Assembly: GCA_964628455.1 (NCBI GenBank)
Contig: CAZVPD010000063.1
Span: forward strand, 1-19,335
DNA: 19,335 nt
Source: JAQVWU01 sp964628455
GTDB taxonomy: Bacteria > Bacillota > Clostridia > Oscillospirales > CAG-272
Direction of reading: 5' to 3'
Below are positions 7,992 through 15,139 of the stretch, in pieces. Numbering within the stretch: position 1 is the stretch's first letter; each line of letters begins with the position of its first letter. Made by a program: the position numbers and the translations under genes. Below the pieces are notes generated by a model. That model made no database searches and was not told where the DNA came from. It was given only the letters and a program-made list of their open reading frames with translations.

Positions 7992-9470
7992 TCAGCCGCG
8001 GAACAACGCGTAGGACGCCTCCAGTTCCTTCTGAGCCCTTTCCGCGTTTTTTTCATACAGCGACGCGAAATTGCCGCCCTGCTTCACGGCGTTGTCGATC
8101 ACGCTCCCCAGAGAACCCCATCCGAATACTTTGCCGATATCGTAGACTTTGGAGCCGAAGATGATCTGCAGAGAGACCAGGCTTTCTTCGTCGCGCGCGA
8201 ATTTGCCGGTCAGGGTCACGTCGTAATGCGCTTTTGCGACTGTATACGACTCAAAGGCGAGCGCTTCGAGCAGCAGGCCGGTGCGTTCGGGGTCGGGCTG
8301 CGTGACCGGCACGCTGATCCCGAGTGAGGCATGGGTCGAGATCAGATGACGGAAGTTTTCCTGGCTTTCGTCGAATTTCGGGCCCGGAAGGATCCCGAAA
8401 TCGTCGATCATGTTGCGGAACTGCTTGATGTTGTAAATGTTCGCGAGGCGGAACAGCAGGCGGTTGTCGATCAGCATATTGTTGACTTCCGTCCATCCGT
8501 TTTCGACGCCCTTCATTTCGGATACCCATATCATAAACTGCCTGTCGTTGAAGACCCCGATGATCCTGTCCATCACCGAGTTCTGGCGTTCGCCGTACAG
8601 CACGATTTCGGGCTCGCCGTTTTCGAGCACCGCGATGTTTTCGCCGCTGTAGAAAAACCAGAACTGGGCGCCGGTATAGTCGTTGCCGAACCCGTACATA
8701 TCGCTGTGGTCCAGTTTGCCGTCGCCGTTGAGGTCGCCTGTGATGCCCGTGCCCAGCGCATAGAAATTTTCAAGCGTCCATTTGTTCTCCCTGACATACG
8801 CGTATGGATCGGGCAGGCTGTAATTCCCGATCAGCGTTTTGTTGAATATGATGCAGGTGTTGTATTCTTCATCCTCCATGCTGATGTCGCCGCTTGCGAC
8901 ATAGATCTTTCCTCCGAGGGAAAGCTGATCGTACAAAGCGGTGTCCCACCGGCTTTTCGTCATGTCGAGATGCGGTATCCTGTTCAGGTCGTACAGCGAG
9001 TTCGTCTGCGCAAGCGAGAAGGAACTGTCTATCACCGGGCAGACGATATCATACGCGTCGTCCCCTGCCGCCGTGAATTTTTTGATGACTGCCGTCGTGT
9101 CCGCTACTTCGGTCAGCGCGATCCTGATGTTACAGCGTTCTTCGACGGCAGCATTTCGCAAAAAAACCGCGTCGTTGATCGGTTCGCCTTTTCGTTCTTC
9201 GTTGTAGCCGAAATCGCTCCAGTAATGGGATCCCGGCTCGGACGAATTGCCCATTTGCGTCGAGTTTAACGAAAGTATGCGCAGCAGATACCCGTCATAG
9301 TTCATCTCAGGCAGGTCGGGCGCTTCGCGCGTGCCGGCCGTTTCGGTCACGGCCGTCTCTGTCTCCGCCGGCGGGGGTATGTTTGCCGTTCCGCCGCTGT
9401 TTTCGGCACATGACGCGGAAAATGCGGTCAGGAGGATCAGAAACAAGGCCGCTGTGCTTTTCATATTCAT
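7992..9470 (-). CDS. Extracellular sugar-type solute-binding lipoprotein (ABC transporter, family 1-like)
   Basis: This is a 492-residue protein. The ATG at 9470 is chosen over an in-frame ATG at 9527 because GGAAGGG (9481-9487) lies about 11 nt upstream and the signal peptide then starts immediately (MNMKSTAALFLILL). The hydrophobic core is followed by FSASC, with C21 as probable lipid-attachment site; the lipobox is loose, with Ser rather than Leu at -3. A Thr/Glu/Pro-rich linker (about 22-50) precedes the binding domain. Family features include YDIVCPVIDSSFSLA, the segment WDTALYDQLSLGGKIYVASG, IIFNKTLI and a calcium-loop-like DLNGDGKLDHSD (246-257), common in Clostridia family 1 sugar-binding proteins. 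It would sit outside the membrane and deliver oligosaccharides to an ABC permease. No permease or ATPase gene is in the window. Confidence 0.9.
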   Translation of the reverse strand: MNMKSTAALFLILLTAFSASCAENSGGTANIPPPAETETAVTETAGTREAPDLPEMNYDGYLLRILSLNSTQMGNSSEPGSHYWSDFGYNEERKGEPINDAVFLRNAAVEERCNIRIALTEVADTTAVIKKFTAAGDDAYDIVCPVIDSSFSLAQTNSLYDLNRIPHLDMTKSRWDTALYDQLSLGGKIYVASGDISMEDEEYNTCIIFNKTLIGNYSLPDPYAYVRENKWTLENFYALGTGITGDLNGDGKLDHSDMYGFGNDYTGAQFWFFYSGENIAVLENGEPEIVLYGERQNSVMDRIIGVFNDRQFMIWVSEMKGVENGWTEVNNMLIDNRLLFRLANIYNIKQFRNMIDDFGILPGPKFDESQENFRHLISTHASLGISVPVTQPDPERTGLLLEALAFESYTVAKAHYDVTLTGKFARDEESLVSLQIIFGSKVYDIGKVFGWGSLGSVIDNAVKQGGNFASLYEKNAERAQKELEASYALFRG

Positions 9471-9533
9471 CGTATTCGTATCCCTTCCGTTTATAAGATC
9501 GCTGCCGCGGCCGGCAGACTTTGTCATGCGTCA

Positions 9534-9561
9534 ATTATAACATGTTTTCCGGACTAATCAA
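9534..9561 (-). promoter_or_regulatory. Sigma-A promoter of the solute-binding protein gene
   Basis: On the minus strand TTGATT (complement of 9556-9561) and TATAAT (complement of 9534-9539) are separated by 16 bp. The -10 is a perfect match and the -35 has four of six consensus bases. The -10 lies about 64 bp upstream of the ATG at 9470. Confidence 0.65.
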
Positions 9562-9586
9562 TAATAAAATTATATAATATTGATTA
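9555..9586. promoter_or_regulatory. Inverted-repeat operator candidate overlapping the -35 box
   Basis: TAATCAATA (9555-9563) and TATTGATTA (9578-9586) are perfect 9-bp inverted arms separated by a 14-bp AT-only centre. The promoter-proximal arm contains the -35 hexamer of the solute-binding protein gene. A dimeric regulator bound here could block or recruit polymerase. A cruciform or bent AT tract is the alternative. The regulator is not encoded in the visible neighbourhood. Confidence 0.5.
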
Positions 9587-9606
9587 TCCCGCTGCAGCAA
9601 AAACAG

Positions 9607-9632
9607 CAGGGCAGCCGTGCGCGGCTGCCCTG
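9607..9632 (-). terminator. Intrinsic terminator after the condensation-domain gene
   Basis: CAGGGCAGCC (9607-9616) and GGCTGCCCTG (9623-9632) form a perfect 10-bp GC-rich stem with a 6-nt loop. On the minus strand it is followed by CTG and five T. It begins 9 bp after the stop of the minus-strand gene, so that transcript ends before the solute-binding protein promoter. Confidence 0.85.
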
Positions 9633-9641
9633 AGGGTAGGA

Positions 9642-11045
9642 TCATTTTACTTTATTCAGAATTTCGGAAACAGCGGAATCCGGGTTTTCCATGCTCAGCC
9701 GCAGTATTTCCGTCATGCCGTCGTGCAGCGCCGTGATGTGCTCCGCGTTCATCAGTTTTGTGCGGTATTCGTAAAAAACATCGTATCCGCCGTCGGAAGG
9801 GCGGTGCATGACCACGCAGTAAAGCCCCATCGCGAAACGGCCGTTGCTGATCCACTGAGCGTCGTATTCCCATCCGTTCAGAGGGCCGAAACCGAGATAG
9901 GACATCAGAAACGAGACGTAGTGATCGAAGACAAAAGTTTTATACATTTTCTGGAGGGCGAAAGTAGCCTGTATGCTTGACCAGTGGGTATGCCGGAAGG
10001 ACTGCGCGACGGATGTCGATATATACGAAAGCGCGTCGCGCAGCGTGGTGCCGCCGCCGACAATCGTCCTGAGCCAGACGCCGCTTGCCATGCAGCCGAA
10101 TGTGTTCTTATCGGCGACGGTGGCTCGCCTGTTGCATACGACGCTGTGCAGCAGGTCTTCGGTATTACCGTTAATCTTGGAAATATACGAGCGGACGGCA
10201 AACAGGAAGAAACTCTGGGGGGGAATGCCCTCGGATTCGCAGAAACAATCGATCTGTTTTGTGAATTCGGGCGTAAAATGGAAACCGATGTTGGTCGATT
10301 TGTCCTGCAGCGGGTGAAAGACGGGAAAACTGCGCAGCTTCGGATTGAGGCGTCTTTTCCTGAGTTTTTCGAGCGATTCGGAACCCGACGGGCTGCAGTA
10401 AATCGGTTCGCCGTTTTTTCTGAACTGTTCGAGATAAAAATCCTTGTTTTTTTCCAACATCGGCTTGTTTTGACGGAGGACCTGTTCGCGTTCTATGTGG
10501 TCTTTGTAGGCATTGAACGGCTTCGGCATTTCTGTGTTCTCTTTCAGCGCCGTATACAGGGCGAACAGGTCCTGCAGGGTCATGAAAACGCTGATGGCGT
10601 CCATATTGAGATGGCAGACGACGAAGTATAAGCCGTTCCTTCCGTCATACGACTTGAAAAAAATAAAACGGTAGATCTCGTCTTTCGCGTAATGGACGGG
10701 TACGGCAGCGTCGCGTCTGAGGAACGCGTCCTGTTCTTCTTTGGTTTTGCCGGTAAAATCGGCCGTGGCGATGTTCAGCGGAAGTTTCGCCGCCTCTTCG
10801 GGGCTTAAAAAATATTGTCTGACTTTTCCCGGAAACTTTTTGAAATAAAGCCTGAGGCTGTCGTTTCTCCCGATTTCGGCCCTCACGGCTTTTTTAAAGA
10901 GTTCGGCATCGAGTTCGTTTTTTATATACAGGCAAACCGCGACATTCATCGCCTGTTTATGTATGCTGTAGGTAAGCGCGTAGTGAACGACATGCTGTGA
11001 CATCGTAAGGTCGTAGTATTTTGTGTTTTTGTCGGTTTTCGGCAT
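9642..11045 (-). CDS. Stand-alone condensation-domain acyltransferase (NRPS C-domain-like)
   Basis: This is a 467-residue protein. TGAGG lies 7 nt before the ATG. The size and pattern match a single condensation/alcohol-acetyltransferase-like domain (PF00668 superfamily). The N-terminal half has NDSLRLYF, and VVCHLNMDAIS is a variant of HHxxxDG, keeping the catalytic His (H145) and structural Asp (D149) but with Cys replacing the first His and Ala replacing Gly. The C-terminal half has QSFFLFAVRSYISKI, VVCNRRAT and FGCMASGVWLRT, which align with C-domain core motifs. No adenylation, carrier or thioesterase domain is attached, and no signal peptide or membrane segment is visible. It lies after the MBOAT gene but has its own promoter and terminator. 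Joining an acyl or aminoacyl group to a sugar or lipid carrier for the nearby acylation machinery is plausible but unproven. Confidence 0.82.
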   Translation of the reverse strand: MPKTDKNTKYYDLTMSQHVVHYALTYSIHKQAMNVAVCLYIKNELDAELFKKAVRAEIGRNDSLRLYFKKFPGKVRQYFLSPEEAAKLPLNIATADFTGKTKEEQDAFLRRDAAVPVHYAKDEIYRFIFFKSYDGRNGLYFVVCHLNMDAISVFMTLQDLFALYTALKENTEMPKPFNAYKDHIEREQVLRQNKPMLEKNKDFYLEQFRKNGEPIYCSPSGSESLEKLRKRRLNPKLRSFPVFHPLQDKSTNIGFHFTPEFTKQIDCFCESEGIPPQSFFLFAVRSYISKINGNTEDLLHSVVCNRRATVADKNTFGCMASGVWLRTIVGGGTTLRDALSYISTSVAQSFRHTHWSSIQATFALQKMYKTFVFDHYVSFLMSYLGFGPLNGWEYDAQWISNGRFAMGLYCVVMHRPSDGGYDVFYEYRTKLMNAEHITALHDGMTEILRLSMENPDSAVSEILNKVK

Positions 11046-11106
11046 TCTGCAACCTCATTTTTTTTATTCGGATATCGATCGTCTGTTAAAAACTGCCTTT
11101 TTGTTT

Positions 11107-11135
11107 ATTTTAGCATATTACCATGATGATTGCAA
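11107..11135 (-). promoter_or_regulatory. Sigma-A promoter of the condensation-domain gene
   Basis: On the minus strand TTGCAA (11130-11135) and TAAAAT (complement of 11107-11112) are exactly 17 bp apart, and TGC just before the -10 makes an extended -10. It sits about 60 bp upstream of the ATG at 11045, in an AT-rich 147-bp gap. A weak AT hairpin follows the MBOAT stop on the other side of this gap, but I do not call it a terminator. Confidence 0.7.
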
Positions 11136-11192
11136 GAGAAAAGGAAATAAAAATCATTTATTTAAAAAATACTTCACGAAAGAAGGAAGCCG

Positions 11193-12623
11193 TCAGAACC
11201 GGAAATAGATGAAGGGATTATACGAACCTGCGGCAAGCGAGACGACGCTGAGGATGAACAGCAGAAGAAGACCCGCGTCGGCTGCATAGCAGAGCGCGGC
11301 GCTGTCCCCCTTTTCGGGGGAAAGCTGCGCGAACCGCTTCAGGGCGGGGGTGCACAGCACGACGGCTGCCGCGAAAACGAGAACGAAGCCGAAATGGATC
11401 CCCGAACGCTCGAGAACGGCGGTCAGCGGAAGACTGCCGCCCCCGCCGGCGCCGTGAAAACCGGCCATGGAGGACAGGATCTCTCCCATCCGTACAAAAT
11501 TCTCCGAACGGAAGATCACCCAGCCGAACACAAATGCCGCCGCCGTATAGACGCGGCCGAAAATCCTGTGTTTTTCCATCAGGCTGCCGTACAGCAGTTT
11601 CTCCAGGATCAGCAGGATCCCGTAGTAAAGGCCCCACAGCACAAAGGTCAGGGAAGCGCCGTGCCAGAGTCCGGTCAGGAGCCAGACGACCAGCATATTG
11701 AAGACCCACCGGCCTTTTGAAACGCGGTTTCCTCCCATCGGGATATACACGTAGTCGCGGAAAAAAGTCGACAGCGAAATATGCCAGCGGCGCCAGAATC
11801 CGGTGACCGTGACCGCCGTATAGGGATAGTCGAAGTTTTCGAGGTAATGAAAACCCATCATGCGTCCCATGCCGATGGCCATGTCGGAATAACCGCCGAA
11901 ATCAAAGAAGATCTGCATCGTATACGCCGCGATTGCGATCCAGGCGCCGACCGCGCCGCAGTCGGCGGGTGAATATCCGAGCAGCGCGTCGGCGGCGGAT
12001 GCCATCGTGTTTGCGATCAGAACTTTCTTCGCCAGTCCGATGATGAACCGGCGCAGCCCGGCCGTAAAACCGGTAAAAGTCTCTTTGCGGCCGGCAAGCT
12101 CATCCGCGATGGTTTCATAGCGGACGATGGGTCCGGCGATAAGCTGCGGGAAGGCGCAGAGATACGCGCCCAGAAAAAGGATGTTCTTCTGCACCGGTAC
12201 GGTTCCGCGCCGGACATCGACGACATAGGACAGGATCTGGAAGGTGTAGAACGAGATGCCGATGGGCAGGATGATTTCGGGAATATTCACCGGCAGGCCC
12301 GTGATCCCGCCGAACAGGCCTGACAGCATGCCCGCATATTTAAAGACCGCGATGAGCAGAAGGTTGCCGGCGATATTGATCACCAGTCCGGCTTTGCCGC
12401 TTCCGCCCGATTTTTTCGCGCCGTCAATCGCCAGCGCGCAGGTATAATTGAAAGCGACGGAAAATACAAGCAGCAGGACATACAGCGGTTCGCCCCAGGC
12501 ATAAAAGAAAAGGGAAAAGATCAGAAGGATGATATTGCGCGCTGTCCGCTTCTTTGCCGCAAAATAGCAGAGGAAAAAAGCCGGCAGGAAGAAAAACAGA
12601 AAGGGCAGGGCGGAAAAAACCAC
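11193..12623 (-). CDS. AlgI/PatA-type MBOAT O-acyltransferase
   Basis: This is a 476-residue polytopic membrane protein. The start is GTG at 12623, supported by AGGAGTG (12631-12637) 9 nt upstream; no in-frame ATG fits. It has many hydrophobic segments and the AlgI-type core: FFDFGGYSDMAIGMGRMMGF, WRRWHISLSTFFRDYVYIP, MGGNR, then LLTGLWHGASLTFVLWG with H321, the invariant MBOAT His (H322 in Pseudomonas AlgI by literature numbering). C-terminal GWVIFRSENF and YNPFIYFRF are typical of Clostridia members. The family moves acyl groups, usually acetyl, across the membrane onto polysaccharides or other envelope polymers, together with an SGNH/DHHW partner. Such a partner is encoded 35 bp upstream, so the two form an operon. 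The acceptor is unknown. Confidence 0.95.
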   Translation of the reverse strand: MVFSALPFLFFFLPAFFLCYFAAKKRTARNIILLIFSLFFYAWGEPLYVLLLVFSVAFNYTCALAIDGAKKSGGSGKAGLVINIAGNLLLIAVFKYAGMLSGLFGGITGLPVNIPEIILPIGISFYTFQILSYVVDVRRGTVPVQKNILFLGAYLCAFPQLIAGPIVRYETIADELAGRKETFTGFTAGLRRFIIGLAKKVLIANTMASAADALLGYSPADCGAVGAWIAIAAYTMQIFFDFGGYSDMAIGMGRMMGFHYLENFDYPYTAVTVTGFWRRWHISLSTFFRDYVYIPMGGNRVSKGRWVFNMLVVWLLTGLWHGASLTFVLWGLYYGILLILEKLLYGSLMEKHRIFGRVYTAAAFVFGWVIFRSENFVRMGEILSSMAGFHGAGGGGSLPLTAVLERSGIHFGFVLVFAAAVVLCTPALKRFAQLSPEKGDSAALCYAADAGLLLLFILSVVSLAAGSYNPFIYFRF

Positions 12624-12658
12624 GGGACATCACTCCTGTCGGGAAAAGTCGGGACCGC

Positions 12659-14041
12659 TCAGCGCGTAACAACAAGGGAAAGTTTGCAGTCGCCGTACAG
12701 GTTGAACATCAGGCGGTCCGAAAACTGCATGACGAGTACGTCCGTCACACCCTTTTCTTCTATGAATCCGTTGAAATCGAAGCTGACGCCTTCCCAGGGA
12801 TAAAAGATGTAGAGGTTGTCGAAGCCGGACGCGAGCAGCTCCGCGCCGGCCCACATATAGGAATCGCAGATCAAAAGGATGTTCCGGCCGGTGCCGTTTC
12901 CGGGATAGGAGACGCTTTTCGGGCGGGGATAGAAATCTTCGTAGTGGTCGGCCGAAAGGTCTTTGTTGTATTTTCCGCTTGTATAAATTTCAAGCTGTTC
13001 ATAAAAATCCTTGACCCGGTACAGGTCGGTCATCGTATGTTCCGGCAGGCGGTAGTCCGCGACCGAAAACAGGTCGTAGATCCCCCTGTAGGCGATGCGC
13101 CGCGAATTGGAGCCGTAATAGGTGATGTCGGGGAACTCATACAGCTCCCCGAAGGGCACCGGGCCTCCGATTTCGGGCGCGGCCGCCGAGATCATTTCAA
13201 TCAGCTGGCAGTAGCCGGCATACATCCCCTCCGCTGTCCAGTGCGGGTCGGTTTTGTAGGTGTAGGCCAGCCGTTTTTCCAGCGTGTCGAGGTCGAAGAA
13301 GGCGTGCGTGTATTTGGGGTCGAGGGACGCGAGAAATTCGTCGCGCAGAGCCGTGACCGGCGTTTCCTCCGGTATATAGTTTCCGAAGTCTTCGCAGTCC
13401 TGAAACCGGGATTCGATAAACAGAAAGAAGTTGACATTGTCCGCCGACTCCGCGATCCTGTTCAGGTGGCCGACCTGCGTTTCCAACTTTTCGCGCAGCT
13501 TTTTTTCGTCCTCTCTGATCGCCGATTCCATACAGGAAATTTCCGTGCCGTCGTCAAAGACGGCGTCGATGCGGTAAAACCGGTGAAGCCTGTCCTCGCC
13601 GATATAGGCGGTTTTATGGGAGACGATCTTTTTTCCGGCAGCGCCGGCAGCTTCTGTCTCCGGCCCGGTTTCCTCCGGCTTCACGGCGGTTTCCGTTTCA
13701 GCCGCGCCGGTCATCACCGTGACCGGGTCCGGTCCGGCAATCGACCGGAGAAAATCTGCCGAGGAGGAAGCGGCGGCACGGCTGAACGCGCCGGCGGCGC
13801 GCGTCATCGGCCCGTAAAAAGGAAGATAGTTGATGTAGATGTTTCTGATTTCGGTTTTCATGTCCTCGAATCCGTTCAGAAAACCGAGTGAGCCCGAATA
13901 AACGTTTTCGTTTTCTCCGCGGCTGCCCTTGTCTGTGACGGTGACGATCCCCGTCCCGGAAAGAAACCACAGTACCGGCGAAAAGGCAAAGGCGATCACG
14001 GCGAGTGCCGTGATGACGCCTGCGAACAGCCTGTCCCTCAT
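12659..14041 (-). CDS. DHHW-family (AlgJ/AlgX-like SGNH) O-acyltransferase partner protein
   Basis: This is a 460-residue protein. ATG at 14041 is chosen because AGGGGGGTGG lies 6-7 nt upstream; an in-frame ATG at 14089 lacks an SD and adds a poor N-terminus. A single N-terminal membrane segment (about 6-29) is followed by an extracytoplasmic domain. Residues of about 100-135 form a Thr/Glu/Ala-rich linker. TDPHWTAEGMYAGY supplies D265 and H267 of the DxHW motif, and LLICDSYMWAG supplies D393 and S394 of an SGNH-like GDS motif, forming a plausible Ser-His-Asp acyltransfer site. The upstream YSGSLGFLNGFED region is typical of the DHHW family (PF14286), partners of AlgI-type MBOATs. It would accept the acyl group exported by the MBOAT and pass it to an envelope glycan. 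Confidence 0.88.
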   Translation of the reverse strand: MRDRLFAGVITALAVIAFAFSPVLWFLSGTGIVTVTDKGSRGENENVYSGSLGFLNGFEDMKTEIRNIYINYLPFYGPMTRAAGAFSRAAASSSADFLRSIAGPDPVTVMTGAAETETAVKPEETGPETEAAGAAGKKIVSHKTAYIGEDRLHRFYRIDAVFDDGTEISCMESAIREDEKKLREKLETQVGHLNRIAESADNVNFFLFIESRFQDCEDFGNYIPEETPVTALRDEFLASLDPKYTHAFFDLDTLEKRLAYTYKTDPHWTAEGMYAGYCQLIEMISAAAPEIGGPVPFGELYEFPDITYYGSNSRRIAYRGIYDLFSVADYRLPEHTMTDLYRVKDFYEQLEIYTSGKYNKDLSADHYEDFYPRPKSVSYPGNGTGRNILLICDSYMWAGAELLASGFDNLYIFYPWEGVSFDFNGFIEEKGVTDVLVMQFSDRLMFNLYGDCKLSLVVTR

Positions 14042-14061
14042 CGGAGTCCACCCCCCTGCAT

Positions 14062-14089
14062 ATCTTATTTTTAATGATTGAAAATACAA
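14062..14089 (-). promoter_or_regulatory. Possible promoter of the DHHW-MBOAT operon
   Basis: On the minus strand TTGTAT (complement of 14084-14089) and TAAGAT (complement of 14062-14067) are 16 bp apart. The -10 is 21 bp from the ATG at 14041, which leaves a very short leader carrying the AGGGGGG SD. The match is moderate. Confidence 0.4.
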
Positions 14090-14141
14090 AGATAAAATGT
14101 CCCGGATTTATATTGATTCCGACGGGCAGCCAAGGGCCTTC

Positions 14142-14413
14142 TTATAAATCAAGCAGACCTTTCCGGCCCTCACAGATCCTGACCATCGCCGGCGTATCGG
14201 GCTCGCAGTATTCCGGAAGGGCGGAACAGATTTCGGACCTTTCATCATCCGGCATTTCTTCAAACCGAAGTCCGGCATAGCGGAAAATGCTTCCGGGATC
14301 GTTTTCCGGCTGTTTTTTTCGGATTCCGAATTTCCGGCTTGTTTATATAAAAAAAAGTTTTGCCGGGCATTTCCATGAAAGTGCGAACCTTGACTTTGTC
14401 GGATATCGTTCAT
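14142..14413 (-). pseudogene. Frameshifted remnant of an unidentified gene
   Basis: Minus-strand coding character appears in three frames in succession. Starting near ATG 14413, SDKVKVRTFMEMPGKTFF is followed by LYKQAGNSESEK in a second frame, then by ENDPGSIFRYAGLRFEEM, PDDERSEICSALPEYCEPD and TPAMVRICEGRKGLLDL in a third, ending at TAA 14142-14144. The frame changes fall at a run of eight T and a run of seven A (as read on the minus strand). Adding one base to each run restores most of the frame. A third change would be needed near the ATG. Codon choice in these pieces resembles the neighbouring genes better than the uninterrupted 101-codon frame there. I do not recognise the family. It fills most of the roughly 600-bp gap; the AT-rich remainder (14433-14680) carries only promoter-like elements. 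Sequencing indels are an alternative to decay. Confidence 0.4.
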
Positions 14414-14601
14414 TCATGACTGCCACGTACATTCTGTTGTTTTTTCCGTGTCTGTTTCTTCATATCCTATAGATGCTGCTCCGGTCTCTATCGTAACACA
14501 AAGCGGGATATATTGCAACAGCGAGAAAAACAAATGCTCCGTCAGCCTGTGATTATGATATAAGCGATCGCCTGATTTAAGCCTTCCGGGACGAATATTT
14601 A

Positions 14602-14661
14602 TATAATCTTAATGCCGGCAGGCTCATTTGAACGGCATATTAATGCTCCGAGCGGTATAAT
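14602..14661 (+). promoter_or_regulatory. Candidate promoter region of the potassium operon
   Basis: Two perfect TATAAT boxes occur at 14602-14607 and 14656-14661, but neither has a good -35 at 16-18 bp. Between them ATGCCG (14612-14617) and CGGCAT (14633-14638) form an inverted repeat that could be an operator or hairpin. Which -10 is used cannot be decided from the sequence. Confidence 0.35.
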
Positions 14662-14680
14662 AGTACCGGTGGTGATAGAA

Positions 14681-15139
14681 ATGCCCGAGATTATTCTTGC
14701 TTTGGGGATACTGTGTATTATTCTTTTCGGTTATTATCTGATGAAAAAATTCGACGCTTTTTTTACAGGCGATAAGAAGGCGCATCTTTCGGGTGACAAC
14801 CGTGATCGTGTTTTGCTTTTCGGCTTGTCATCGGATGTATTTGTCCTCGATGCCCTGGATCATTTAAAAATCGGATACGATCTGGCGGATATCGAATTTT
14901 TTATCCCGCCGGATAAGTATACGATGGTTTTTGCCTGCTCGGATAACGATATCGATAATTTACTGGTCTGCTCGTCGGCAAAAAAAACGGACAGCGATCT
15001 GTTTACCGTGGCAAAATGCAACGATAAGCTGTATGAGACGGTATTCAGACGCGCCGATGTCGATAAAATAGTATTCGACACCAAAAGCGTGATAACCACT
15101 GTTCAAAAAACGGAAAGGACTTTTGTAAATGACATATAA
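14681..15139 (+). CDS. Membrane-anchored RCK/TrkA_N-like small protein in the Ktr operon
   Basis: This is a 152-residue protein. ATG at 14681 follows GGTGGTG by 6 nt and starts directly at a membrane segment (about 3-21); the frame is open upstream to 14612 without an SD. The soluble part faintly follows a TrkA_N/RCK Rossmann domain: RDRVLLFGLSSDVFVLDAL in place of the usual GxGxxG nucleotide loop, YTMVFACSDNDIDNLLVCS like the family's (V/A)xxxxDDxxNLxxx stretch, then LFTVAKCNDKLYETVF and ADVDKIVFD. The glycine motif is missing, so nucleotide binding is doubtful. Its last 11 nt overlap the start of ktrB/trkH, implying translational coupling. It may be a tethered accessory or decoy subunit of the potassium channel. 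Homology is by pattern only. Confidence 0.7.
   Translation: MPEIILALGILCIILFGYYLMKKFDAFFTGDKKAHLSGDNRDRVLLFGLSSDVFVLDALDHLKIGYDLADIEFFIPPDKYTMVFACSDNDIDNLLVCSSAKKTDSDLFTVAKCNDKLYETVFRRADVDKIVFDTKSVITTVQKTERTFVNDI

Noticed and set aside
8331..9269. Plus-strand open frame opposite the solute-binding protein
   Set aside because: Shadow frame: no SD, no recognisable domain, and the opposite strand encodes a complete lipoprotein.
12554..13891. Plus-strand open frame of about 445 codons opposite the DHHW gene
   Set aside because: Low-complexity Arg/Val/Phe-rich translation without motifs; the minus-strand frame has clear DHHW family motifs.
14462..14680. c-di-AMP (ydaO/yuaA) riboswitch upstream of the potassium operon
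   Set aside because: This is an attractive position, but I could not find the conserved core or a terminator-like expression platform. A covariance-model search would be decisive.
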